Shown here piece by piece: positions 43,887 to 52,280 of a DNA stretch of 64,000 nt. The stretch spans positions 38,479 to 102,478 of the forward strand of contig JAAWEK010000002.1 in NCBI GenBank assembly GCA_022794265.1, read 5' to 3'. This stretch comes from Lachnospiraceae bacterium. GTDB lineage: Bacteria; Bacillota; Clostridia; Lachnospirales; Lachnospiraceae. The position numbers and the translations under genes were made by a program. Under the pieces are notes generated by a model. That model ran no database searches and was not told the origin of the DNA. It saw only the letters and a program-made list of their open reading frames with translations. Positions within the stretch are counted from its first letter, which is position 1; each line of letters opens with the position of its first letter.

Positions 43887-45065
43887 ATGACAAAGATAGA
43901 TATTATTTCCGGATTTTTAGGGGCAGGAAAAACCACTCTGATTAAGAAACTCTTAGATGAGGGCCTTAAGGGAGAAAAATTGGTTTTAATTGAAAATGAG
44001 TTCGGTGAGATTGGTATTGATGGCGGTTTCCTAAAGGATGCCGGTGTGGAAATTACGGAGATGAATTCCGGCTGCATTTGCTGTTCGCTGGTTGGAGATT
44101 TTGGCACAGCTTTAAAAGAAGTGATAGATAAATATGCACCAGACAGAATAATTATAGAACCTTCCGGTGTAGGAAAGTTATCTGATGTAATAAAGGCAGT
44201 AAATGGAATCATGGAGCAGGAGCCGGATATTGCTTTAAATTCCACGACTGCAGTGGTAGACGGACTGAAAACGAAGATGTATATGAAGAATTTTGGAGAG
44301 TTTTTTAATAATCAGGTGGAAAGTGCAGGTACTATTGTAATAAGCCGGACACAAAAGCAGCCAGAGCAGGCATTAAAAGAAGTGGTTGCATTGTTGAAAG
44401 AACACAATCCGAATGCAACGGTTATTACAACACCATGGGAAGAGATAAACGGAAAACAGATTTTATCGGCAATGGAGAAAACCGGCTCTCTGGCAGAAGA
44501 ATTGCTGGCAGAGGCAGAGGTGTGTCCGGAATGTGGACATCATCACGAAGGAGAGGGCAGTGACCACCATCATCACCATGAGGGAGAGTGCTGTGGACAC
44601 GGACATGAGCATCATCATAAAGGCGAATGTCACGACCATGACCATCACCATGAAGGAGAATGCTGCGGTCATGGTCATAACCATCACCATGAAGGAGAAT
44701 GCTGTGGTCATGGTCATAACCATCACCATGAAGGAGAGTGTTGCGGACATAATCATGAGCATGAACATCATCACCATCATGCGGATGAAGTGTTTACAAG
44801 CTGGGGCGCGGAAACCCCACGTAAATATATGGAGGAAGAGGTAAGGACTGCATTGGAGAAGCTGGCAGATACAGAAGAATATGGTGTGATTCTTCGTGCT
44901 AAGGGTATGCTTCCAAATGTAAACGGGGAATGGATTTATTTTGACATGGTACCAGGTGAATATGAAATCAGAACGGGAAGTCCGGAATATACCGGCCGTA
45001 TTTGTGTTATCGGAACAAAGCCGGATGAGGACAAGTTAAAAGAATTATTCTGTCTGAATTCATAA
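43887..45065 (+). CDS. COG0523 (CobW/ZNG-type) metal-chaperone GTPase with His-rich repeats
   Basis: 392-residue G3E GTPase. The P-loop GFLGAGKTTLIKK (about 9-21), the metal motif GCICC (about 61-65) and the nucleotide-specificity region are intact. Residues about 211-296 form a metal-binding insert with some 40 His, built from repeats of HHHEGECCGHGHN and variants; DNA repeats of about 42 bp encode it. A CobW C-terminal domain follows. Such proteins deliver zinc, cobalt or nickel to enzymes; the metal is not readable from sequence. AGAAAGGAAG precedes the ATG and the operon continues with a second GTPase-like gene. Confidence 0.88.
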   Translation: MTKIDIISGFLGAGKTTLIKKLLDEGLKGEKLVLIENEFGEIGIDGGFLKDAGVEITEMNSGCICCSLVGDFGTALKEVIDKYAPDRIIIEPSGVGKLSDVIKAVNGIMEQEPDIALNSTTAVVDGLKTKMYMKNFGEFFNNQVESAGTIVISRTQKQPEQALKEVVALLKEHNPNATVITTPWEEINGKQILSAMEKTGSLAEELLAEAEVCPECGHHHEGEGSDHHHHHEGECCGHGHEHHHKGECHDHDHHHEGECCGHGHNHHHEGECCGHGHNHHHEGECCGHNHEHEHHHHHADEVFTSWGAETPRKYMEEEVRTALEKLADTEEYGVILRAKGMLPNVNGEWIYFDMVPGEYEIRTGSPEYTGRICVIGTKPDEDKLKELFCLNS

Positions 45066-45086
45066 ACGAAAGGATTGAGGTTGTCA

Positions 45087-46037
45087 ATGAATAATGAAAG
45101 AGAAGTTCCGGTATATCTCTTTACGGGTATATTGGAAAGCGGTAAGACAAGCTTTATCAGAGACACGTTAAATGACAGAGGATTTCAGAGAGGCGAAAAG
45201 ACAGTTCTGATTTTATGTGAAGAAGGAATCGAGGAATATGACGAAGTAGCACTGTCAAAGAAAAATGTGTTTATTGAAAAAGTTGAAAATAAAGAAGATT
45301 TAAATTCAGAGTTTTATCAGAAATGTGAACAATTGCATCACCCGGAACGGGTAATGATTGAATATAACGGAATGTGGGAAATGGATATTATTGAAGAAGA
45401 CTTTATGCCGGAAGAATGGGTACTGGCACAGGTGATTTCTACAGTAGATGCCGCTACATTTCCGATGTACTGGAACAATATGCGTTCCATTGTAATGGAA
45501 CAGTTATCATTGTCGGATATGATTATTCTGAACCGTTGCACCAATGAAACAAAGAGAAATGATTTTCGCAGATGCGTGAAGCTGTTTAATAAAAAGGCAC
45601 AGATTGGCTATGAGGCCGCAGAAGGTTATGAAGGCATGTTGGCGGAAGAGGAATTGCCTTTTGATATAGATGCGGATATCATTGAAATAGAGGATGATGA
45701 CTATGGAATCTGGTATATGGATGCCATGGATAATTCCAAAAAATATGACGGAAAAGTTGTGAAATTCAATGGACTGGTATTCCGGCCGAAAAATTATGCC
45801 AAAACTTCCTTTGTACCGGGAAGATTTGCCATGACCTGTTGTGCAGATGATATTGCATATATGGGCATGCTCTGTAAATGCAAAGAAGAAATACCATATC
45901 AGGACAAAGAATGGGTGACGCTGACTGCCAGGATTAAGAGAGAATTTGTTAAGGAATACAGAGGGAAAGGACCGGTTTTATATTTGGAGAGTATAGAGAA
46001 ATCCCAAAAACCGGAAGATGATTTGGTATACTTCTGA
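45087..46037 (+). CDS. Degenerate CobW-like GTPase partner protein
   Basis: 316 residues. A P-loop GILESGKTSFIRDT opens the protein, but the CxCC metal motif of COG0523 is absent and the switch region is acidic instead (EEGIEEYDE). The C-terminal part (about 215-310, VVKFNGLVFRPKN, TCCADDIAYMGMLC) resembles the TIGR03943/YcgQ-type domain found with CobW partners in Firmicutes. ATG 45087 after GAGG is preferred to TTG 45075. It may regulate or help the upstream chaperone. Its TGA overlaps the next ATG by one base. Confidence 0.78.
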   Translation: MNNEREVPVYLFTGILESGKTSFIRDTLNDRGFQRGEKTVLILCEEGIEEYDEVALSKKNVFIEKVENKEDLNSEFYQKCEQLHHPERVMIEYNGMWEMDIIEEDFMPEEWVLAQVISTVDAATFPMYWNNMRSIVMEQLSLSDMIILNRCTNETKRNDFRRCVKLFNKKAQIGYEAAEGYEGMLAEEELPFDIDADIIEIEDDDYGIWYMDAMDNSKKYDGKVVKFNGLVFRPKNYAKTSFVPGRFAMTCCADDIAYMGMLCKCKEEIPYQDKEWVTLTARIKREFVKEYRGKGPVLYLESIEKSQKPEDDLVYF

Positions 46038-47152
46038 TGAAACGGCTGAAACATAAAGTTATAACGGGAATCGTATGTCTGGCTGCGCTGGCAGGAATTG
46101 CCGTCCCTGTTTCTATTCAGGAAAATAAAAGCAGCCCGGTACATCAGCCCGGTACATCGTCGTCTTTCGGAAACCGGGAGTTTGAGGTACATTTTATTGA
46201 TGTGGGACAGGCAGACAGTGCGCTTATCCTGTGCGGCGGAGAAGCTATGTTAATTGACGGCGGAACCAATGAAACCGGACATCAGGTTGCCGGGTATATT
46301 GAAGAACAGGATATAAAACGATTGAAATATATGATAGGAACTCACCCCCATGAAGATCATATCGGTGGTCTGGATACGGTTATGGATTCCGTAACGACGG
46401 AAACACTTTTAATGCCTCCGTTGGAATATGATTCCAAAACCTATGAGGATGTACTGAAAGTTGCTGGAGAGAATCATGTACTGGTACAAAATCCTGTCCC
46501 AGGAAATACATATTCTCTGGGGGATGCTGTTGTAACCGTACTGGCTCCGGTACGCACCGGATATATGGATACAAATAATTATTCCATAGTGGTCCGGATT
46601 GATTACAGGGAAACTTCGTTTTTGTTTACCGGTGATGCGGAAATCGAAGCGGAATATGATATGCTGGAGACCGGATGGAATTTAAAAGCAGATGTTTTGA
46701 AAGTGGGACATCACGGTTCCGATACTTCCACATCTGAAGGGTTTATTCATGCAGTGGCTCCGTCCTATGCAGTCATCAGCGTAGGCATTCATAATTCTTA
46801 CGGGCATCCGGCGGAACAGACCATTGAGAGACTGGAGAACTGCGGAGCCGTTTGTTACAGAACCGATGAGATGGGAACCGTTACAGCATATTCGGACGGA
46901 ACGGATATCCGTTTCGAGGCCGGCGGCAGGAAGGTATCGGAAAAGGAGCCGGAATCTTCAATATTATCAGAAGAGCAATCCCAAGTTTCTAAAAAGAAAT
47001 CATATGTCATTAATAAACATACGAAAAAGTTCCATTTGCCGGAATGCGGTTCTGTGGAAGAAATGGAGGAAAAGAATAAAGAGTATTGTGAAACGGACAG
47101 GGAAGAGCTGCTGAAACAGGGATATCTGCCTTGTGGGAACTGTAATCCGTAA
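46037..47152 (+). CDS. Exported ComEC-C-like metallo-beta-lactamase hydrolase
   Basis: 371 residues: an N-terminal signal/anchor (about 8-24), then an MBL domain (about 45-300) with the zinc motif THPHEDHIGG (about 102-111), FTGDAE and KVGHHGSDTSTS, as in the C-terminal nuclease domain of ComEC. The last 50 residues (YVINKHTKKFHLPECGS to LPCGNCNP) hold a Cys-pair module often found at the end of secreted nucleases. It probably degrades extracellular nucleic acid or phosphodiesters. It is coupled to the GTPase gene by TGATG overlap and closed by a terminator. Confidence 0.85.
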   Translation: MKRLKHKVITGIVCLAALAGIAVPVSIQENKSSPVHQPGTSSSFGNREFEVHFIDVGQADSALILCGGEAMLIDGGTNETGHQVAGYIEEQDIKRLKYMIGTHPHEDHIGGLDTVMDSVTTETLLMPPLEYDSKTYEDVLKVAGENHVLVQNPVPGNTYSLGDAVVTVLAPVRTGYMDTNNYSIVVRIDYRETSFLFTGDAEIEAEYDMLETGWNLKADVLKVGHHGSDTSTSEGFIHAVAPSYAVISVGIHNSYGHPAEQTIERLENCGAVCYRTDEMGTVTAYSDGTDIRFEAGGRKVSEKEPESSILSEEQSQVSKKKSYVINKHTKKFHLPECGSVEEMEEKNKEYCETDREELLKQGYLPCGNCNP

Positions 47153-47165
47153 CAAACATGAAAAG

Positions 47166-47199
47166 AAACTTACATACAGTTTTTGTATGTGAGTTTTTT
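47166..47199 (+). terminator. Intrinsic terminator after the MBL gene
   Basis: 13-bp stem AAACTTACATACA/TGTATGTGAGTTT (one U-G) followed by TTTTTT. It shows that the upstream extension of the sigma factor frame (to 47158) is not coding. Confidence 0.88.
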
Positions 47200-47280
47200 A
47201 CTTTCTGCAACTTTTTTTTGTGGTCATTCGTATTATTTATGATTGGAGGAAATCAGTTAAAACTTTATCTGATAATAGCT

Positions 47281-47769
47281 ATGACAAGAGAACAGTTTGA
47301 GACATACTTTAGGAAGTATCATTCAATGGTATATCGTGTTTCGTTTGCCCAGGTGAAAAATCATGCGGATGCAGAGGACATTTTACAGGAAGTATTTGTT
47401 CGTCTGCTGTGTTATGAGCCGGAATATGAAAGCCCGGAGCATGAAAAAGCATGGATGATACGGACGGCTTTAAATTTATGCAGGGATTTATTAAAAAGTA
47501 AGTGGCAGAGTACACGGGTGGAAATGGAAGAGATTCCGGAACAGGAAAAAACATATTTTAAACTGCCTGGTATGGAAGAAGACGATACCTTATGGGCAGT
47601 AATGAGTCTGCCGGAAAAATTCAGAAATTGTCTCTATTTATTTTATTATGAAGATTATTCTATCCGGGAAATTGCCGTTTGCCTGAATATGAATGAAAAT
47701 TCGGTAAAAGCAAATCTAAAGCGGGGCAGAGAGCGGTTAAAAAGCATATTAGGAGATGAAACAACATGA
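47281..47769 (+). CDS. ECF-type RNA polymerase sigma factor
   Basis: 162 residues: sigma region 2 (FRKYHSMVYRVSFAQVKNHADAEDIL and on, about 8-65) and region 4 (LPEKFRNCLYLFYYEDYSIREIA and NENSVKANLKRGRERL, about 105-155). ATG 47281 fits the family start but has no good ribosome site; GGAGG lies 30 bases upstream at 47245. No transmembrane anti-sigma gene follows. Its TGA overlaps the ATG of the next gene (ATGA), so sigma factor and the unknown genes downstream are likely made together. Target promoters are not known. Confidence 0.87.
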   Translation: MTREQFETYFRKYHSMVYRVSFAQVKNHADAEDILQEVFVRLLCYEPEYESPEHEKAWMIRTALNLCRDLLKSKWQSTRVEMEEIPEQEKTYFKLPGMEEDDTLWAVMSLPEKFRNCLYLFYYEDYSIREIAVCLNMNENSVKANLKRGRERLKSILGDETT

Positions 47770-48539
47770 CGGTAAATAGAATAGGCAGCAGTTATTTTGG
47801 GGAAAAGACGGGAAATACCCATAAGAGCACAAAAACGTCCACCGGGGATTTCAGGAGCAGTCTTGCCGGCTCCATTGAGAAGAAGGAAGAAGGCGGAAGA
47901 GAGGAACTGAAAGTAAATGGTAAAGTTACGGATATAAAAAATTTTTATGATGCGGCTGCGGCAGGTTGTGTGTCCGGAAATTCGGTTTCCCGGGCAGTTT
48001 CCCAATGCGAACCAAAAGGTATATCTTCTGGGGACTGTGACAGGGTAAAAGTAAGTATGGAGCAGGGATGTATTTATAAAGTACAGATAAATCCAGAGAT
48101 GCAAAGCGTTTATGTGGAACAGAAGACGGAAGACGGAAGCGTAAAAGGATATGAAGTATCCATAGCGGAGGTTTCAAAAAAATCTTCGGACCGGATTGAA
48201 AAACTAGCCATGGAAACGTGGGAATCATACCATGAGGAACTTTCAATGGATGAAGAGTTTGAAAAAGAACTGCTTAAATTCTATGAGTTTACCGAAGACC
48301 GGGTGAAAAATGGACCGCCCAAAATACAGATTGGAGCATCTGCGATTTCCGAAAAAGACTGGAGAAAATTAATTGAAAAATTAGATGAGGCCATTCGTGC
48401 CAGGAAAGCGGAACTAAAGGAGCGTATGGAAAAACGGTTGTTGCAGGAAAAGCTTCAGAAAACAGGAGAGCAGGATGGACAGCAGAAAGACGGGATTGAT
48501 GAAGATTTGATACAGAAGATTTTAGAAGAGGAGAAATAA
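47766..48539 (+). CDS. Uncharacterised protein 1 of the sigma-factor cluster
   Basis: 257 residues, hydrophilic, no signal peptide or membrane segment. The N-terminal 50 residues are Ser/Gly/Thr-rich and likely disordered; a middle part (about 95-140) holds an YKVQINPEMQSVYVEQK strand-like stretch; the C-terminal 60 residues are a highly charged coiled coil (KLDEAIRARKAELKERMEKR). It overlaps the sigma gene by 4 bp. The function is unknown to me. Confidence 0.72.
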   Translation: MTVNRIGSSYFGEKTGNTHKSTKTSTGDFRSSLAGSIEKKEEGGREELKVNGKVTDIKNFYDAAAAGCVSGNSVSRAVSQCEPKGISSGDCDRVKVSMEQGCIYKVQINPEMQSVYVEQKTEDGSVKGYEVSIAEVSKKSSDRIEKLAMETWESYHEELSMDEEFEKELLKFYEFTEDRVKNGPPKIQIGASAISEKDWRKLIEKLDEAIRARKAELKERMEKRLLQEKLQKTGEQDGQQKDGIDEDLIQKILEEEK

Positions 48540-48542
48540 AAA

Positions 48543-49511
48543 ATGAAAATTTCGGATGTAAGTAAATTTACAGATGTATGCGGCGATTATCTGGAAGAAA
48601 AAAATAGAAGAATGGGATTGTTTTCAGATGAAAACGAAGATTCTAAACCGGAGCTGTCAGTTCGGGAGAACAGTCCGGTTGAAAATGAAAGAAAAGCTTA
48701 TACAGGCAATGAGTCCGAAGGATTTTTGTTTTATCTTGCCAACGGAACTGCCATAAATGGCAGCCGTCTGCAGGAGAAATTGTGTAATGAGGGCAAAAAA
48801 GGTGCACCATATGAGTTTCTTGCGGATGAAAATAATATCATCGAATATGAAGGCGTGGTTTTTGTCTGCAACAGCGAGAAACAGGAATTATGTCTTGGAG
48901 ATATGAGCAATCCGGATGATGTACTGGATATCCCATTATCCGGAGGAGGCGTTCTCAGGGTTAACAGGAATAACATAGGCGCTTTGGCAAAGGCAATCGG
49001 TATGTTTTCACCGGAGGATGTGGGAAGAATCATGCGGGCTGTTTCCCAGGATGCCCATTGCCGGAAAAAACAGACGGAAATTGAAGAAGAAATAACCATG
49101 CTTGGAGAAACAGAGGAAAAGAAACTGTCAGAATCAGGCGGGGAAAGCAGAATCCGGGAAGAAGATAAGGTACTGATCCAGCAAAGGGATTATTTTGAAC
49201 ATGCTCCGGAAGGAGTCATGACGGCATGGAAAGCTGCCATGGAAGAAACGGGGATTAACGGTTTTGGACTTGATGACAGTGGAAAAATGACCCATATCTC
49301 CCAGGCGATACTGGCAAGACTGTTTACGGACAGCAATCAGTCCATATTTGGAAATTCTATGGAATCGGCAATTCGTTTTGCAGAGCGGGCTCTTCAGAAT
49401 TTAAACGAATCGGAACTGTTAAAAGAGAATTCTGCAGCTGTTCGGCAGGAGAAGGAGAAAGAGAGACAGTTTTATATGGTATTTGCAGAAAAATTAAGGG
49501 AACAGTTATAA
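48543..49511 (+). CDS. Uncharacterised protein 2 of the sigma-factor cluster (DUF3879-like)
   Basis: 322 residues, acidic and soluble. It starts MKISDVSKFTDVCGDYLEEKN, has a folded middle (about 60-160, FLADENNIIEYEGVVFVCNS) and a helical C-terminus. It looks like the DUF3879/DUF4885-type proteins found in clusters in Bacillus and Clostridia, a weak recollection. It starts 4 bp after the previous gene. No catalytic motif is visible. Confidence 0.7.
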   Translation: MKISDVSKFTDVCGDYLEEKNRRMGLFSDENEDSKPELSVRENSPVENERKAYTGNESEGFLFYLANGTAINGSRLQEKLCNEGKKGAPYEFLADENNIIEYEGVVFVCNSEKQELCLGDMSNPDDVLDIPLSGGGVLRVNRNNIGALAKAIGMFSPEDVGRIMRAVSQDAHCRKKQTEIEEEITMLGETEEKKLSESGGESRIREEDKVLIQQRDYFEHAPEGVMTAWKAAMEETGINGFGLDDSGKMTHISQAILARLFTDSNQSIFGNSMESAIRFAERALQNLNESELLKENSAAVRQEKEKERQFYMVFAEKLREQL

Positions 49512-49739
49512 TAAAAGTTTTCACAAAAAGAATATCTGAAATTGAGATATAGCGTTTAAACTTGATGTAAGACCACCGGGACAGAGGAATTTAAAATTAA
49601 TAGGATCTGGTGGTTAATTTATGGTAAAATGTATTAAAATATTAGAAAAAATTGCCGATAAAAACAGTAGATACAATTAGAACATTTTGAAAAACCGGGT
49701 TTATGGCTGATTATTTTGAGAAGGAAAGGAGGAATTCGG
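49512..49739 (+). other. AT-rich spacer inside the sigma-factor cluster
   Basis: 228 bp. A loose inverted repeat GACCACCGG ... CTGGTGGT (about 49571-49616) followed by TAATTT may be a weak terminator or operator. A separate promoter for the downstream genes is possible but no good -35/-10 pair was found. Confidence 0.35.
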
Positions 49740-50669
49740 TTGGGTTCTTTAGGTTTAGATGTTCATTTATTTGTTCCCAATACCACTAAATCCGAATTCC
49801 ATATCCGAACCGGCGGGATTCGTTCTGGGAAAAATAAAAATCCGGATAGAAGTGTGGAACAGTCTTATGAACAGGCAATGATTGAGAATTTTAAGGAGCA
49901 GCATTCACCGGAGAATAAGCGTCTCCAGGAAATATGTAGTAAGTTCAGAGCAGGAAAAGAGCTGACTGCTGAGGAATTGGAGTATCTCGCAAAGCATAGT
50001 CCGGAAATGTATAAAGAAGTAAAAGAAATAATGATGGAGCGGGAAGCCATGGAACTTCAGATGAAACTGGCAAAAACGAAACAGGAAGTGGAAGCTGTCT
50101 GCATGAATAAAATGACAAATATCAAAGATACCATGGGTACCGGGGAGACGGCAGAGAAAAAGGCGATGAAGACTATGGCCTATACCAATCAGATAGCAGC
50201 TGCCCATATAGAATTTACGGCCAGTATTGAATATAGAGAAAAAGAAGATGAAGAGACACAGGCAGAAGACAGAAGAGAATCACTGGAGAAATCACAGAAA
50301 CAACTGGAGGAACAGATAGAGGCTGTTTCGGAGTTTTCGGGGAATCAGGATACAATGGATATGTTTTCAGAGGATATACAGGGCACAAGTACAGAAGAGC
50401 TGAAGGTATCTGAAACTGCAGTGTCGGAAAAAGGTTCAAAAGCTGTGGATATATTACGGGATATTGAGAAAGAAAATGATGAACAGGAGCGGGAGCGTAC
50501 CAGACTAAACAGAAAATACAGAAAATCAGGTTTTTCAGCTTCCGTAAGACCTTTTATACAACCGGATTATGAGAGCCTTTGGCTGAAAGTAAGAGATTTA
50601 TACGGAAACAGCGGAAGAACAGATAAAGGAAGAATGTCAGAAACTAGCCGTTTCAATGTATTAATGTAA
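49740..50669 (+). CDS. Uncharacterised protein 3 of the sigma-factor cluster
   Basis: 309 residues starting at TTG 49740, eight bases after AAAGGAGG; an in-frame TTG at 49716 lies before that ribosome site. No signal peptide. Residues about 45-230 are almost wholly helical and charged (EEREAMELQMKLAKTKQEVE-like, ESLEKSQKQLEEQIEAV). The N-terminus SLGLDVHLFVPN and the basic C-terminus (RLNRKYRKSGFSASVRPF) may be binding segments. Function unknown. Confidence 0.68.
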   Translation: MGSLGLDVHLFVPNTTKSEFHIRTGGIRSGKNKNPDRSVEQSYEQAMIENFKEQHSPENKRLQEICSKFRAGKELTAEELEYLAKHSPEMYKEVKEIMMEREAMELQMKLAKTKQEVEAVCMNKMTNIKDTMGTGETAEKKAMKTMAYTNQIAAAHIEFTASIEYREKEDEETQAEDRRESLEKSQKQLEEQIEAVSEFSGNQDTMDMFSEDIQGTSTEELKVSETAVSEKGSKAVDILRDIEKENDEQERERTRLNRKYRKSGFSASVRPFIQPDYESLWLKVRDLYGNSGRTDKGRMSETSRFNVLM

Positions 50670-50670
50670 A

Positions 50671-50687
50671 TAAGGTACATTACCTTA
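50671..50687. promoter_or_regulatory. 7-bp palindrome before the DUF6033-like gene
   Basis: TAAGGTA-CAT-TACCTTA, perfect arms, directly followed by TATAAA at 50690. It may be an operator or a hairpin between two genes of the cluster. Confidence 0.45.
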
Positions 50688-50740
50688 GTATAAATCGGGC
50701 AAACGGAATTGTCCAAATAAATTCAGGGAGGATTGGTTTT

Positions 50741-51472
50741 ATGAGTACAAGCGCAGTAAACCAGGCAGCAGAGAACAGTGGAGTATCTGCTTATTCAGAA
50801 ACAAAGAGAAAAAATCAGGTAAACGGAAAGACCATTGGGAAACCGGAACTGAGCGAAAAGGCACAGAAGTATTATGAAAAGCTGAAAAAGAAGTTTGGGA
50901 ACATGGACTTTATTCTAGTCAGTGCAGATATGAAAGAACAGGCGGAAGCCAATGCATCGAAATATGCCCAGGCCAACCGGACTGTGGTTCTCATTGACGA
51001 AGATAAGATTGAGCGTATGGCAGAGGATGAATCCTATCGTAAAAAATATGAAGGAATCATAAGTGGTGCGGCTTCGCAGATTGAACAGATGAAAAACGGA
51101 CTGACTAATAAACAGGGTGTCAAAACATTTGGAATAAAGATTGATGATGGAGGAAATGCTTCTTTCTTTGCAGTCATTGACAAGTCTCTGGCGGCACAGA
51201 GAAAACGAATCGAAGAGAAAGCTGAACAAAAGGCGGATGAAAAAAAGAAATCCGAGAAACAGGCCAGGGAGGAAAAACTGGAAGAAATCCGTGCAGGACG
51301 GGCACAGAATGGAGAACATGTTTCCAGAGAAGAGGATCTGGTTACCGTGACGGCAGGTTCGGTTGAGGAATTAATGAAGAAAATCAATAATGAATTATAT
51401 GCAAGCCTTAGCGACACGGTACAGACGGAGGCAGAAAAACAGGTTGGTCAGAATTTTGATTTCAGGGGATAG
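50741..51472 (+). CDS. Uncharacterised protein 4 of the sigma-factor cluster (DUF6033-like)
   Basis: 243 residues, soluble. The stretch YYEKLKKKFGNMDFILVS (about 46-63), the ANRTVVLIDEDKIERMAEDE segment and FFAVIDKSLAAQRKRI are well-structured; I recall them as DUF6033, common in Lachnospiraceae. A Lys/Glu-rich coiled coil (about 155-185) follows. GGGAGG lies 10 bases before the ATG. No enzyme motif. It closes the cluster at a terminator. Confidence 0.72.
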   Translation: MSTSAVNQAAENSGVSAYSETKRKNQVNGKTIGKPELSEKAQKYYEKLKKKFGNMDFILVSADMKEQAEANASKYAQANRTVVLIDEDKIERMAEDESYRKKYEGIISGAASQIEQMKNGLTNKQGVKTFGIKIDDGGNASFFAVIDKSLAAQRKRIEEKAEQKADEKKKSEKQAREEKLEEIRAGRAQNGEHVSREEDLVTVTAGSVEELMKKINNELYASLSDTVQTEAEKQVGQNFDFRG

Positions 51473-51530
51473 GAAGATAATCAGAAAAACGGGTTGATGA
51501 AGTATGTAAATTAGAGGATTGATATAAAAT

Positions 51531-51568
51531 AAACCGGTAGGTATTAGTGGACTGCCGGTTTATTTTTT
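51531..51568 (+). terminator. Terminator after the sigma-factor cluster
   Basis: 10-bp stem AAACCGGTAG/CTGCCGGTTT (one T-G) followed by TTATTTTTT. Confidence 0.85.
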
Positions 51569-51602
51569 AAGCACAGTCTTTCGCCGAGGAGTAGTATTTA
51601 AA

Positions 51603-52280
51603 ATGAAGAAAATATTAATTGTAGAAGATGATTTCAGTATATCCAGAGAATTAAAAGAATTGCTGGATAATTCCGGTTATGAAGCAGTCATACTGGAAAA
51701 TTTTCAGGATGCGAAAAACGAAATAATAAGTCTGATGCCGGACCTTGTTTTACTGGATATCAATATTCCGTATACCAATGGAGAGAGCCTGTTAAAGGAA
51801 CTCAGAAAAGAATCAGATATACCGGTTATCATGGTAACCAGCAGAAACAATGAAACAGACGAGGTGTTATCCATGAGTTATGGGGCAGACGATTATATTA
51901 CGAAACCCTATAATCCCACCATTCTTTTGCTGCGTGTCGGAGCAATCCTGCGGAGAACGGAACAGACTGGGGATACCATGAGGTATCATGAACTGCTGGT
52001 CTGTCCACAAAAAGGTCTTATCCTTAGGGAAGGATTTGGTAATGAACCAGAGACAGAGGTGGTACTGACAAAAAATGAGATGATTATTTTTGTATATCTG
52101 TTAAATAACAGAAGAATTGTTACAAGAGATGAACTGATGACTGATTTATGGAACAATAAGGAATATATTAATGACAATGCGTTAACCGTAAATATCAGCA
52201 GACTGCGGACAAAACTGAAAGAAATCGGATATGAAAATGCCATTGTCACAAGGAAAGGTCAGGGGTATATGTTAGTATGA
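51603..52280 (+). CDS. bceR: OmpR-family response regulator, BceR type
   Basis: 225 residues: receiver with EDD pocket (VEDDFSI), phospho-Asp in VLLDINIPY (about 52) and Lys in TKPYNP, then a winged-helix output domain (about 130-225). It overlaps the kinase gene by 4 bp (ATGA). With the kinase and the ABC genes downstream it makes a Bce module, which senses and removes cell-wall-active peptides such as bacitracin. The response site may be the palindrome at 53311-53342. Confidence 0.93.
   Translation: MKKILIVEDDFSISRELKELLDNSGYEAVILENFQDAKNEIISLMPDLVLLDINIPYTNGESLLKELRKESDIPVIMVTSRNNETDEVLSMSYGADDYITKPYNPTILLLRVGAILRRTEQTGDTMRYHELLVCPQKGLILREGFGNEPETEVVLTKNEMIIFVYLLNNRRIVTRDELMTDLWNNKEYINDNALTVNISRLRTKLKEIGYENAIVTRKGQGYMLV

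Noticed and set aside
44521-44785. Tandem repeats that could suggest a CRISPR array or satellite
   Set aside because: The near-42-bp units are in frame and encode the His/Cys-rich insert of a COG0523 GTPase; there are no unique spacers.
47158-47280. N-terminal extension of the ECF sigma factor
   Set aside because: It translates through an intrinsic terminator and gives a hydrophobic stretch unlike any sigma factor; ATG 47281 gives the usual length.
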